From: an uncultured Propionivibrio sp.
Lineage (GTDB): Bacteria > Pseudomonadota > Gammaproteobacteria > Burkholderiales > Rhodocyclaceae
Direction of reading: 5' to 3'
DNA: 64,000 nt
Assembly: GCF_963666255.1 (NCBI RefSeq)
Contig: NZ_OY762655.1
Coordinates: 744,001-808,000, forward strand
Each line of letters starts with the position of its first letter. The first letter of the stretch is position 1. Position numbers and translations under genes: made by a program. Below the pieces are notes generated by a model that was given only the letters and a program-made list of their open reading frames with translations, ran no database searches and was not told the DNA's origin. Positions 44,919-53,772 of the stretch are shown here, in pieces.

Positions 44919-44947
44919 TTGACATTACGTTAAATATTTAACAAAAT
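44919..44947 (+). promoter_or_regulatory. Promoter with embedded palindromic operator, possibly leaderless
   Basis: TTGACA at 44919-44924, then 17 bases, then CAAAAT at 44942-44947. The spacer contains the perfect 14-base palindrome GTTAAATATTTAAC (44929-44942). Transcription would start at or very near the ATG at 44954, which has no ribosome site. The palindrome is a good candidate for autoregulation by the encoded regulator. Confidence 0.6.
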
Positions 44948-44953
44948 GAAAAC

Positions 44954-45595
44954 ATGACATCGCAAACCTCCGACCACGATTACGTCCTCGCCCAACTCCG
45001 TCACATCGCGCACGGACTCGGCGAAACGCTGGCGCCTTTCTGCGAAGTCGTCGTGCATGACCTCACCGAGCAGGACCACGCCATCGTCGCCATCCACAAT
45101 AATCTCTCGGGCCGCGACATCGGCGACCCGATGACCGAACTCGGTGGCCAGCGCGTCTCACATCCGGAAACGCCCGAGGTCATCGCCAATTACCCGAACC
45201 GCTTCCCCGACGGACGCCAGGCCAAGAGCACCTCGATCGGCATCCGCGACCGCGAGGGCCGTTACATCGCGGCGCTGTGTCTCAACGTCGACCTCACCGT
45301 CTTCCAGAACCTGCAGAACGTCCTCAACCGCTTCGGCATGACAGCGGCAACTGCCGACATCAGCGAGTCGCTGGCGCCGGTCGGCACGCAGGCACTGCTC
45401 GAGCACATCGATGCCTTCGCCGCCCGCCGTTCGACGACGCCGCGCGCGCTCAAGGCCGACGAACGCCGCGCGCTCCTGCGCGAACTCAAGGACAACGGCC
45501 TGCTCGACATGCGCCGTGCCATCGATACCGTCGCCCAGCACCTTGGCATCTCCCGAACGACGCTCTACCTCGACACCCGCAAGCTTGCCCCCTGA
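44954..45595 (+). CDS. YheO/DauR-type transcriptional regulator
   Basis: A 213-residue protein with a YheO-like PAS domain (residues 8-120, LGETLAPFCEVVVHDL and KSTSIGIRDREGRYIAALCLNVD) and a C-terminal helix-turn-helix (DTVAQHLGISRTTLYLDTRKL). The family includes DauR, repressor of D-arginine catabolism. It is the first gene of a four-gene run for amino-acid-type enzymes, with 24 bases to the next start, and very probably controls it. The promoter in front carries a palindrome. Confidence 0.85.
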   Translation: MTSQTSDHDYVLAQLRHIAHGLGETLAPFCEVVVHDLTEQDHAIVAIHNNLSGRDIGDPMTELGGQRVSHPETPEVIANYPNRFPDGRQAKSTSIGIRDREGRYIAALCLNVDLTVFQNLQNVLNRFGMTAATADISESLAPVGTQALLEHIDAFAARRSTTPRALKADERRALLRELKDNGLLDMRRAIDTVAQHLGISRTTLYLDTRKLAP

Positions 45596-45619
45596 ACCGC
45601 CGGCCGAACAGGACAACAC

Positions 45620-46606
45620 ATGCCCAAAAACGCCCAACTGCTGCTGCTCGACACGCGTCAGGTCGCCGCCCTGCTCAATCACGACAGGGTCATTGACGCC
45701 GTTGCCGACGCCTTCAAGCTGCACAGCGCGAGCGCCGGGCGCATTTTCCCGGTCGTGCGCGAAGGACTCGACACCGGCGCCGTCTTCGGCATCAAATCCG
45801 GCGACATCGGCAGTCGCGGCGTCCTCGGTTTCAAGGCGGCCGGGTTCTGGCCGAAGAACCGCGCCCTCGGCGCCGAACCGCACCAGGCGACGATCCTGCT
45901 CATCGACCCCGAAAGCGGCCGGCCGCATTGCGTCATCGACGGCAATATCGTCACCACGTTGCGCACCGGCGCCGCCGGCGCGCTCGGACTACGCCTGTTC
46001 GCGCGACCCGACAGCCGCACGCTCTGCATCTTCGGCAGCGGCGTGCAGGCCCAGATCCAGACGCGTTTCGCGCTGCGTGTACTGCCGACGCTGCGCCATG
46101 TCATTCATGTCAGCCGCGACGGCCGCCCGTCCGCCGATTTCGAGGCGGCGCTGGCCGCCGACCTGAAAACCGCCAACGCGACGCTGGCCCACAGCGCCGA
46201 TGCCGACGCCGCCGTCACTGGCAGTGACATCGTCATTACCGCCACGCCCGGCCGCAAGGCGCTGTTCAATGCCGAAGCGGTCCGTCCCGGTACGCACATC
46301 AACGCCGTCGGCGCCGATACGCAGGGCAAGCGCGAACTGCCCGACGGCCTGCTCGCCCGCACCCGGATCTTCGTTGACGACGTGACCCAGGCCCGCCAGA
46401 TCGGCGAATGCCAGTGGGCGCCCGACCTCGCCGTCACAGCGATCGGCGACCTGCTCACCGGCACGACGACCTTCACCCGCCATGCTGACGACATCACTGT
46501 CTTCGACATGACCGGCATCGCGCTGCAAGACCTGACGGTCGCCCATCTGCTGCTGCAGGAAGCGGAAGCGACGGGCGCCGGCACGCGCATCGACTGGCCC
46601 TGGTAA
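45620..46606 (+). CDS. Ornithine cyclodeaminase / mu-crystallin family dehydrogenase
   Basis: A 328-residue NAD(P)-dependent protein of the OCD/mu-crystallin family. The active-site Lys lies in GFKAAGFWPKN, the Arg in TLRTGAAGALG, the Rossmann motif is IFGSGVQAQ near residue 131 and NAVGADTQGKREL follows near 230. This family includes ornithine cyclodeaminase, alanine dehydrogenase and the iminosuccinate reductase BhcD. Because the next two genes encode hydroxyaspartate-type dehydratases, an iminosuccinate or imine reductase is a better guess than ornithine cyclodeaminase. Substrate unproven. Confidence 0.75.
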   Translation: MPKNAQLLLLDTRQVAALLNHDRVIDAVADAFKLHSASAGRIFPVVREGLDTGAVFGIKSGDIGSRGVLGFKAAGFWPKNRALGAEPHQATILLIDPESGRPHCVIDGNIVTTLRTGAAGALGLRLFARPDSRTLCIFGSGVQAQIQTRFALRVLPTLRHVIHVSRDGRPSADFEAALAADLKTANATLAHSADADAAVTGSDIVITATPGRKALFNAEAVRPGTHINAVGADTQGKRELPDGLLARTRIFVDDVTQARQIGECQWAPDLAVTAIGDLLTGTTTFTRHADDITVFDMTGIALQDLTVAHLLLQEAEATGAGTRIDWPW

Positions 46607-46653
46607 AGACCATCAGACACACTCAAACACCATTTCGCGAAAGGAAGACGACC

Positions 46654-47616
46654 ATGCCGACCCCGCCGACCTATGAAGACGTACTTGCCGCAGCACGCCG
46701 CCTCGACGGCCACGCCCACCGCACGCCGGTGATGACTTCGCGCACGATGAACAGCGAAACCGGCGCGCAGATCTTCTTCAAGTGCGAGAACCTGCAGCGC
46801 ATGGGCGCCTTCAAGTTCCGCGGCGCCTTCAACGCGTTGTCGAAGTTCGACGTGCGCCAGCGCCAGGCCGGGGTCGTCACTTACTCGTCGGGCAACCACG
46901 CCCAGGCGATCGCGCTCTCGGGCGCCCTGCTCAACATTCCGGCGACGATCATCATGCCGAACGACGCTCCGGCGGCGAAGATGGCGGCGACACGCGGCTA
47001 CGGCGGCAAGGTCATCACCTATGACCGCTACACCGAGGACCGCGAGAAGATCGGCAACGATCTCGCACAACAATACGGCCTGACGCTGATCCCGCCCTAC
47101 GACCATCCCGATGTCATCAGCGGCCAGGGAACTGCGGCGAAGGAGCTGATCGAGGAAGTCGGTGAACTCGACGCGCTCTTCGTCCCGCTCGGCGGCGGCG
47201 GCCTGCTCTCGGGTTCGATTCTTTCAGCCCGTGCGCTCTCGCCGACCTGCAAGATCTACGGTGTCGAACCCGAGGCCGGCAACGACGGCCAGCAATCGCT
47301 CCGCAGCGGCGCGATCGTGCACATCGAGACGCCGAAGACGATCGCCGACGGCGCGCAGACGCAGCATCTCGGCGCCCACACCTTCGAGATCATCCGGCGC
47401 GAGGTCGATGACATCGTCACCGCCTCGGACGCGCAACTCGTCGACACCATGCGCTTCTTCGCCGAACGCATGAAGCTGATCGTCGAACCGACCGGCTGCC
47501 TGGGCGCTGCCGCGGCGCGGGCACTGGCCGGAGAACTCCGCGGCAAGCGCATCGGCGTCATCCTCAGCGGCGGCAACGTCGATATCGACCGCCTGTGCGC
47601 GCTGTTCGGCGCCTGA
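46654..47616 (+). CDS. Threo-3-hydroxyaspartate / serine-threonine dehydratase family protein
   Basis: A 320-residue fold-type II PLP enzyme. PLP Lys54 is in AFKFRGAFN, the phosphate-binding glycine loop is PLGGGGLLSG near residue 178, and SSGNHAQ near 88 contacts the substrate carboxylate. There is no C-terminal regulatory ACT domain, so it is not biosynthetic IlvA. The length and sequence style resemble L-threo-3-hydroxyaspartate ammonia-lyase, giving oxaloacetate and ammonia, and also BhcB of the beta-hydroxyaspartate cycle. Serine racemase is a further relative. Confidence 0.78.
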   Translation: MPTPPTYEDVLAAARRLDGHAHRTPVMTSRTMNSETGAQIFFKCENLQRMGAFKFRGAFNALSKFDVRQRQAGVVTYSSGNHAQAIALSGALLNIPATIIMPNDAPAAKMAATRGYGGKVITYDRYTEDREKIGNDLAQQYGLTLIPPYDHPDVISGQGTAAKELIEEVGELDALFVPLGGGGLLSGSILSARALSPTCKIYGVEPEAGNDGQQSLRSGAIVHIETPKTIADGAQTQHLGAHTFEIIRREVDDIVTASDAQLVDTMRFFAERMKLIVEPTGCLGAAAARALAGELRGKRIGVILSGGNVDIDRLCALFGA

Positions 47617-47647
47617 TCCGCAACCTTTTGCCAGCAAAGACAACGTC

Positions 47648-48781
47648 ATGACGTCACTCGCCTCGCTTGACACTCCCGCCGCCATCATCGATCGCCGCCG
47701 CATGCAGGCCAACATCGCGCGCATGCAGCAGCGCATGAACGCGCTCGGCGTGCGCTTCCGCCCGCACGTCAAGACCAGCAAGTGCCTGCCGGTCGTGCAG
47801 ACCCAGATTGCTGCCGGCGCGCAGGGCATCACCGTGTCGACGCTGAAGGAGGCGGAGCAGTTTTTCGCGGCCGGCATCGACGACATCCTCTACGCCGTCG
47901 GCATTACGCCGGACAAGCTCGGCAAGGTCATGACGCTGCGCCGGCGCGGCTGCCGGCTGAAGATCATCACCGACAACGTTGAATCGGCCGAAGCGATCGC
48001 CGCTTTTGGCAAGGCGCAAGACGAGGTCTTCGAAGTCTGGATCGAAATCGACTGCGACGGCCACCGCTCGGGCATCAAGCCCGACGACGACGCGCTGCTG
48101 CTCGGCGTGGCCAGCGCACTCAAGGACGGCGGCATGACGATCGGCGGTGTCATCACCCACGCCGGATCCAGCTACGAGCTCGACACGCCGGCGGCGCTCG
48201 AAGCGATGGCCGAGCAGGAACGCGCCGGTTGCGTCGCCGCCGCCGACTGCCTGCGCCGGGCCGGCTTCGCCTGCCCCGGCGTCAGTGTCGGTTCGACGCC
48301 GACCGCCCTGCATGCCCGGCATCTCGACGGCGTCACCGAAGTCCGCGCCGGCGTCTATGTTTTCTTTGACCTCGTCATGCACAACGTCGGTGTCTGCCGC
48401 CGCGACGAGATCGCGCTCAGCGTCCTCACCACGGTCATCGGTCACCAGCGCGAAAAAGGCTGGGCCATCGTCGATGCCGGCTGGATGGCAATGAGCCGTG
48501 ACCGCGGCACGGCAAAGCAGAAACACGACTACGGTTTCGGTCTCGTCTGCGACACCGACGGCACCGAACTGGAGGGCTACGTCATGACCGGCGCCAACCA
48601 GGAACACGGCATCGTCGCGCTCGAACGGGGTCTCGACGCCGACATCGCCACACGCTTCCCGGTCGGCACCCGCCTGCGCATCCTGCCCAACCATGCCTGT
48701 GCCACCGGGGCGCAATTCCCGGAATACCAGGCCATCGATGCCGGTGGCATCACTTCCTGGTCGCGCTTCTACGGATGGTAA
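47648..48781 (+). CDS. DSD1-type PLP enzyme (D-threo-3-hydroxyaspartate dehydratase / aldolase family)
   Basis: A 377-residue fold-type III PLP enzyme of the alanine-racemase-like D-serine dehydratase / D-threonine aldolase family. PLP Lys42 is in RPHVKTSK, and the metal-binding His and Cys are in PNHACAT near residue 349. Members include D-threo-3-hydroxyaspartate dehydratase and the beta-hydroxyaspartate aldolase BhcC. With the preceding gene it would let the cell use both L- and D-type 3-hydroxyaspartate, or run part of the hydroxyaspartate cycle. It lies 31 bases after its neighbour in the same operon. Confidence 0.78.
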   Translation: MTSLASLDTPAAIIDRRRMQANIARMQQRMNALGVRFRPHVKTSKCLPVVQTQIAAGAQGITVSTLKEAEQFFAAGIDDILYAVGITPDKLGKVMTLRRRGCRLKIITDNVESAEAIAAFGKAQDEVFEVWIEIDCDGHRSGIKPDDDALLLGVASALKDGGMTIGGVITHAGSSYELDTPAALEAMAEQERAGCVAAADCLRRAGFACPGVSVGSTPTALHARHLDGVTEVRAGVYVFFDLVMHNVGVCRRDEIALSVLTTVIGHQREKGWAIVDAGWMAMSRDRGTAKQKHDYGFGLVCDTDGTELEGYVMTGANQEHGIVALERGLDADIATRFPVGTRLRILPNHACATGAQFPEYQAIDAGGITSWSRFYGW

Positions 48782-48862
48782 GTGTTCGGGCGCTGCACAA
48801 GACGGATTGACGCGGCGACTGCCAATACAACGTCGCGAATGGCCTGAACAGCCTGTGTTCCC

Positions 48863-50065
48863 TCAGGCCACGGAAACGATACGGACCGGCCCCGGCGCCC
48901 GCTGCGCGGCCGCGACCACCCGGTTGCGCCCGGTCGCCTTGGCCTGATACAGCGCGGCATCCGAAACGGCGAGAAGTTCGGACATGCGCTCATGACGGAC
49001 GGTACGTTCCGCCACACCGATGCTGACCGAAACGCTCAAGGGCCCGCTCGGCGACGGAATCGTGGTGCGCTCCACCGCCACGCGCAGACGCTCGGCAACC
49101 GCCAGCGCCTGCTCCATCCCGGTCTCCGGCAACAAGGCGACGAATTCCTCGCCGCCATGACGGCACCAGATGTCGGTCGTCCGCAAGGCGGCCTGGGCGG
49201 ATTTCGAGACCTGCATCAGCGCGGCGTCGCCCGTCGGATGACCGTGCAGGTCGTTGAACGACTTGAAGTGATCGATATCGACCGACAGAATCGACAAGGC
49301 TGAACCATGGCGCTGGCTACGCGACCACTCCTTGTCGGCGAACTCGGCAAAGGCGCGGCGGTTGTAAGCGCCCGTCAATGCATCGCGGCGGGCCTGCGCC
49401 TCGATTTCCTCCTGAAGCCGCTGCGACGTATGCAAAGTCAATAACACCGTCACCATCGGGATGCAGATGAGCGAGGTCAGGATCCAGAACAGGCGCGGCA
49501 GGGTCGACGAAAAGGAAAAGGTCAGGCCGAAGACGCCGCCCGCCACGCGCCAGGCGCAGACGAGCGAGAGCAGGATGAAGATGCCGCCGATCAGGCGGAA
49601 CGTGTGGTTGCCGCTGGCGGTTTTCGCCATCAGGCAGACGTAGGCGGTGTACAGGTAGAACGTCAGAATCGCCGCATTGTGGATGATGACGCTGACCGGA
49701 TAATTCGGATCCCCGAGGACGAACCAGGCCAGGGCTGCGTTGGCAAGAATGCAGATGGTCGCGCCAGCCCGCACCGGTGGCACCCGTCCGGCCGCTTTGA
49801 CGATACCGATGTTGAACAGCATCATCCCCGGCAGCAGGAATAGATTCGATGCGATCTCGCTCAGGGCCAGCGGCACCTGGTTGCGCAGGGAGAAGAGGAA
49901 CAGGCCGATGGCGAACAGCAGGGAACCGATCGCCCAGTCCTTGGCCGGCGGATAATTGCGCTGCACACTCCACAGATAGAAGAGGACGATCGTCTGCCCG
50001 ATATTGATCCCGACATAGATCAATACCATCGTGCGGATATCGAGGACTGGAGACATCAGTGGCAC
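48863..50065 (-). CDS. Diguanylate cyclase with N-terminal membrane domain
   Basis: A 400-residue protein. Six to seven hydrophobic segments at residues 10-215 form an integral membrane sensor, followed by a GGDEF domain with an intact active site GGEEF at 304-308. The RTTD at 295-298, five residues upstream, matches the RxxD inhibitory site, so feedback inhibition by c-di-GMP is expected. It ends 82 bases from the hydroxyaspartate operon in convergent orientation. No EAL domain is present. Confidence 0.92.
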   Translation of the reverse strand: MPLMSPVLDIRTMVLIYVGINIGQTIVLFYLWSVQRNYPPAKDWAIGSLLFAIGLFLFSLRNQVPLALSEIASNLFLLPGMMLFNIGIVKAAGRVPPVRAGATICILANAALAWFVLGDPNYPVSVIIHNAAILTFYLYTAYVCLMAKTASGNHTFRLIGGIFILLSLVCAWRVAGGVFGLTFSFSSTLPRLFWILTSLICIPMVTVLLTLHTSQRLQEEIEAQARRDALTGAYNRRAFAEFADKEWSRSQRHGSALSILSVDIDHFKSFNDLHGHPTGDAALMQVSKSAQAALRTTDIWCRHGGEEFVALLPETGMEQALAVAERLRVAVERTTIPSPSGPLSVSVSIGVAERTVRHERMSELLAVSDAALYQAKATGRNRVVAAAQRAPGPVRIVSVA

Positions 50066-50486
50066 CGGCGGAGTAAAGAAGTCAGTTTATATCCTGGAGC
50101 GCAGGCGTGGAATCCCGGAGGCCCAAAAAAGCAAAGCCGGTCACAAACCATCAGGCAGGGGTTTCCGCCGGGGTGATACTCACACGCTTGAGCACGCAAG
50201 CAACGCTTGATTGCACCTCCCGATAGCAGGGACTGCTGATCGCCCGCCACCAAGAAAGTTCAGCAGGCCATCACATCGATGCGCGCGCGATGGAAGTCGC
50301 CATGTTGTAGGACATAAGCATCAAATCGGCAATCCGGTGTTATCATCTCCCCGCCGACGCCGAAATGAGCCCAAGGCCGCAGCCTCGGATCAATGCCAGA
50401 TCTTTTCCCCGTGTGACGGTGCCGGCCTGAGCATCAGGCCCCGATACGGCACCCGACCCATTCCTTGACTGAATTACGGATAACTC
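50066..50486. other. Gene-free stretch between diguanylate cyclase and DUF2799 genes
   Basis: 421 bases with divergent genes on each side. The clearest structure is 50418-50453: outer stem GGTGCCG / CGGCACC enclosing GCCTGA-gca-TCAGGC, 33 bases before the DUF2799 start. A short stem GCTTG-N6-CAAGC lies near 50190. I see no coding sequence. Confidence 0.5.
50418..50453 (+). promoter_or_regulatory. Nested hairpin in the DUF2799 gene leader
   Basis: 7-bp outer stem and 6-bp inner stem stacked with an asymmetric bulge. It could regulate translation or stabilise the mRNA. No T run follows, so it is not a typical terminator. Confidence 0.4.
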
Positions 50487-51095
50487 ATGGCCTCCTGTTG
50501 TGCTTGGATGAACGTCAGCCTGCTTTGCCTGGGACTCGCATCATGCTCAACCATGAGCCCGAAAGAATGCCAGACGGCCAACTGGCACGATGTCGGGCAG
50601 GCCGACGGATTGCTCGGAAAAAACCTGGGATACCTGAACCAGCGCCGAAGCGACTGTGCCGAAGCGAACGTCCAGATCGACCAGGCCGCCTATCTGAAGG
50701 GACGCGAACAAGGCCTGAAGAACTATTGCCAGTTGGGCAATGCCGCATTGATCGGCTTGCGCGGCGAAGTTTACGAAGGGGTATGTCCTCCGGCGATTGA
50801 TCCCGAATTCCGCCGCAGATACGGCATTGGCTTGGACATCCATCGTTTTCAGGATGAGATCGCCAGACTTCAGCATCGCCTCGCTTCACTGGAAGAGCGT
50901 TTCCGGAGAAATCAATACGAATTCGAGCAGCGTCTGGGGTCTCGCGGAAAGAATGAAGATCACCAGCGCCTGTACCGGGATTTCCAGCGTGAGCAAGACC
51001 GGATTCGCGATGAGCAAGGCGTGCTTGCGGCCAACCTGCAATGGAACCAGAACCAGCTGATCAATGCCGAGCGGGTACTGCAAAGCCTGCGCTGA
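50487..51095 (+). CDS. DUF2799 lipoprotein
   Basis: A 202-residue envelope protein. A signal sequence ends in the lipobox LASC, placing the lipidated Cys near residue 20. The DUF2799 region (ECQTANWHDVGQADG and YLKGREQGLKNYC) covers about residues 27-110, and a long helical, charged region with coiled-coil character (FQDEIARLQHRLASLEERF) occupies 115-200. Function unknown. It is not in an operon with the flanking genes. Confidence 0.8.
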   Translation: MASCCAWMNVSLLCLGLASCSTMSPKECQTANWHDVGQADGLLGKNLGYLNQRRSDCAEANVQIDQAAYLKGREQGLKNYCQLGNAALIGLRGEVYEGVCPPAIDPEFRRRYGIGLDIHRFQDEIARLQHRLASLEERFRRNQYEFEQRLGSRGKNEDHQRLYRDFQREQDRIRDEQGVLAANLQWNQNQLINAERVLQSLR

Positions 51096-51279
51096 TTGAT
51101 TGACCGCCCGTTTCTCCCGTTGATTCCGCCACGGGGCACGGGACGCGTTTCGACACAGAGCGCAGGCGCAAAATGAAAATGGCCGGTCTGGATTCAGCAC
51201 CGGCCATTTGTCCTCAACATCGACTGCAACACGGGAGCACCGGACCGGCCACGCCATCGGCGCGGCGGCCGTGCCGCGC

Positions 51280-53379
51280 TCAGGCCTCGGCGAGGGCCTG
51301 GATCGCGGTCAGCGCGATCGTATAGACGATGTCATCGACGAGCGCGCCGCGCGAGAGATCGTTCACCGGCTTGCGCAGGCCCTGCAGCATCGGGCCGACC
51401 GACACGACGTTGGCCGAGCGCTGCACCGCCTTGTAGGTGGTATTGCCGGTATTGAGATCGGGGAAGACGAAAACCGTCGCACGGCCCTTGAGCGGGCTGT
51501 TCGGCGCCTTCTGGCGGGCGACGTCGACGACGCTGGCGGCGTCGTACTGGATCGGCCCGTCGACAATCAGCTCCGGCCGGCGTGCGCGGACGATCTCGGT
51601 CGCCGCCCGTACCTTGTCGACGTCGTCGCCGGTCCCCGACACGCCGGTCGAATACGAGATCATCGCGACGCGCGGTTCGATGCCGAACGCCGCCGCCGAT
51701 CCTGCCGACTGCAGCGCGATCTCGGCCAGTTCCTCGGCGCTCGGGTTGGGATTGATGGCGCAGTCGCCATAGACCAGCACCTGGTCGGGCATCAGCATGA
51801 AGAACACGCTCGAAACGATGCTCGATCCCGGCGTCGTCTTGATCAGTTGCAGCGCCGGACGCACCGTCGACGCGGTCGTATGGACCGCGCCGGAGACGAG
51901 GCCATCCACGTGCTGCTCGGCCAGCATCATCGTGCCGAGTACGACATTGTCCTCAAGCATGGCCTCGGCCTGCGGCGCCGTCAGCCCCTTGGATTTGCGC
52001 AGGGCGACCATCGGTGCGATGTAGTCCTTGCGGATCGTCGCCGGATCGAGGATTTCGAGCAGCGGATGCGCCGTCGGCAGGTCGATGCCATGCGTCAGCG
52101 CGATGCTGCGGATCTGATCCGGATCGCCGAGCAGAACGCAATGAGCGATGTTCTTGGCGGCACAGATCGCCGCCGCGCGAATCGTACGCGGTTCGTCGCC
52201 CTCGGGCAGCACGATGCGCTTGCTGGCGACGCGGGCCTGCTGGATCAGGCGGTGGCGGAACATCGGCGGCGTCAGGTGGGTGAAGGCCGACTGCCCGGCC
52301 GAACCGGTCAGCGGCGCCAGTTCGACGTGGTCGGCGATGTGATCCATGACGCGTTCCATACGGACGCGATCCTTGAGGCTGATGCGCCGGTCGGTCGCCG
52401 CCAGCTTGACGACGACGTCATAGGTTTCGAGCGGCGTCGTGACGATCGGCAGGTCGCCGAAACGCGGATTCAGGAACTGCTCGATCGACGGCGCGATCGA
52501 TTCGCCGCAGGTGAGCAGCAGGCCGGCGATGGGCATGCCGCTCAAACGGGCGAGCGTGGCCGTGACGACGAGGTCGGAACGGTCGCAGGGCGCAACGATC
52601 AGCGTTCCCGGTTTGAGGCGCTCGACCAGTTTATCGACACCACGCGATGCGACGATGATCTGGGCGATGCGCGAATGCTCGAGATCGCCGGTGCGGTAGA
52701 TCGAGAAGCCGAGATTGGCGGCCACATCCGAGAGCAGCGGCGCCGCCAGCTCGGAATTGTCCGGCGACACGCAGACGAGCGGCACACGGAGACCCGACGC
52801 GGCGATGCCGCTGGCCAGGGCAGCGGCATACGCGTCATCGGGCACGCGGGTGATGACGGCACCGGCCAGGGCGTGTCCGCCTTCGCTGCCGTAGCGATGC
52901 GCGGCATCGACAAGCATCGACACCATGTCGGCGACCTCGGCGCGGCGGCCGTTGGCGGTCACAAGCACCGCGGCGCCAAGATTGCGCGCGATGGCCGGGT
53001 CAAGATCGAGCAGCAAGGGATGATCCGGTCCGCAGGTAATGCCCTCGACAATCATCAGGTCGCAATCGCCGCGCGCACCCTCGACCAGCGTCACGATTTC
53101 CTCGAGCAGGCTTGCCGCGTCGCTGGCGCGGACCATCGCCTCCGCACGCTTGGCGGGAATCGGCTCCGGCACCGTCACCCCGGCGATCGTTCGGGCGAAA
53201 TGCACCGAGCGGTCGGGCTGGCCGTCGCCGGCCTTGAGATCGGCGACCGGCTTGACGAAACCGACCTTGAAACCCTCGCGCTGGAGGGCGCGCAGCAGAC
53301 CGAGCGCGCCGGTGGTGGCGCTGAAATCGCTCGATGCCGAGGCCATGAATAGGGTGCGGGAAACGAGTTCTGTTTTCAT
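51280..53379 (-). CDS. pta: Phosphate acetyltransferase, long form
   Basis: A 699-residue enzyme interconverting acetyl-CoA and acetyl phosphate. An N-terminal P-loop-like domain (ASASSDFSATTGALGLLRAL, residues 10-30) is followed by a DRTGG domain (to about 355) and a C-terminal catalytic PTA/PTB domain (MFRHRLIQQARVASKRIVLPEGDEPR onward, SGAVHTTASTVRPALQ, SYSTGVSGTGDDVDKVRAAT). The usual STKGSA-type motif reads STGVSG. No acetate kinase gene is adjacent. It could recycle acetyl-CoA made by the lyases of clusters 1 and 2, but the distance leaves this open. Confidence 0.93.
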   Translation of the reverse strand: MKTELVSRTLFMASASSDFSATTGALGLLRALQREGFKVGFVKPVADLKAGDGQPDRSVHFARTIAGVTVPEPIPAKRAEAMVRASDAASLLEEIVTLVEGARGDCDLMIVEGITCGPDHPLLLDLDPAIARNLGAAVLVTANGRRAEVADMVSMLVDAAHRYGSEGGHALAGAVITRVPDDAYAAALASGIAASGLRVPLVCVSPDNSELAAPLLSDVAANLGFSIYRTGDLEHSRIAQIIVASRGVDKLVERLKPGTLIVAPCDRSDLVVTATLARLSGMPIAGLLLTCGESIAPSIEQFLNPRFGDLPIVTTPLETYDVVVKLAATDRRISLKDRVRMERVMDHIADHVELAPLTGSAGQSAFTHLTPPMFRHRLIQQARVASKRIVLPEGDEPRTIRAAAICAAKNIAHCVLLGDPDQIRSIALTHGIDLPTAHPLLEILDPATIRKDYIAPMVALRKSKGLTAPQAEAMLEDNVVLGTMMLAEQHVDGLVSGAVHTTASTVRPALQLIKTTPGSSIVSSVFFMLMPDQVLVYGDCAINPNPSAEELAEIALQSAGSAAAFGIEPRVAMISYSTGVSGTGDDVDKVRAATEIVRARRPELIVDGPIQYDAASVVDVARQKAPNSPLKGRATVFVFPDLNTGNTTYKAVQRSANVVSVGPMLQGLRKPVNDLSRGALVDDIVYTIALTAIQALAEA

Positions 53380-53574
53380 GATGCAGTGCTCCTGAATAGG
53401 CGAAATGCCGGGGCCGGCCAGCCCGCTATGATAGCAACATAGGCATCGCAGGGAAAATCGGCGGCGTTGCCAAGATCTCCTGAAACGACATCGATCACCG
53501 AAAAACGGCAGAAAAATAACGATGTGCTATCTTTAGCATTCCCCTCCTGACTTCCCTGCGTGAGGAGATCGATC

Positions 53575-53772
53575 ATGTTTGTGCCGACCGACCGGCGAAG
53601 CGGCCTTGACCGCCGCATCTGCCGTATCCCCCCCGTATTCCTCAAGATCGACAGGAGAACCTACCGTGATCGCCGCACCGTCATGGGCGGGAATAGCGAC
53701 GCCGAACAGGACTGGGACGACGGCAACGACAGCGCGCTCGACGAGTCGATCCGCTTTGAACATGACGACTGA
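53575..53772 (+). CDS. Small DRR-motif protein of unknown function
   Basis: A 65-residue, strongly charged protein with two basic motifs, DRRSGLDRR near residue 6 and KIDRRTYRDRR near 24, and an acidic tail. Similar RR-x-x-x-DRR segments occur at the ends of many signalling proteins. GAGGAG lies nine bases before the ATG. The stop overlaps the deacetylase start by 11 bases, so the two are probably co-translated. No function assigned. Confidence 0.6.
   Translation: MFVPTDRRSGLDRRICRIPPVFLKIDRRTYRDRRTVMGGNSDAEQDWDDGNDSALDESIRFEHDD

Noticed and set aside
50140-50190. A c-di-GMP (GEMM) riboswitch next to the diguanylate cyclase gene, suggested by GCAAAGCC
   Set aside because: Only that short motif matches. 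The second conserved half and the pairing of the two stems could not be drawn.
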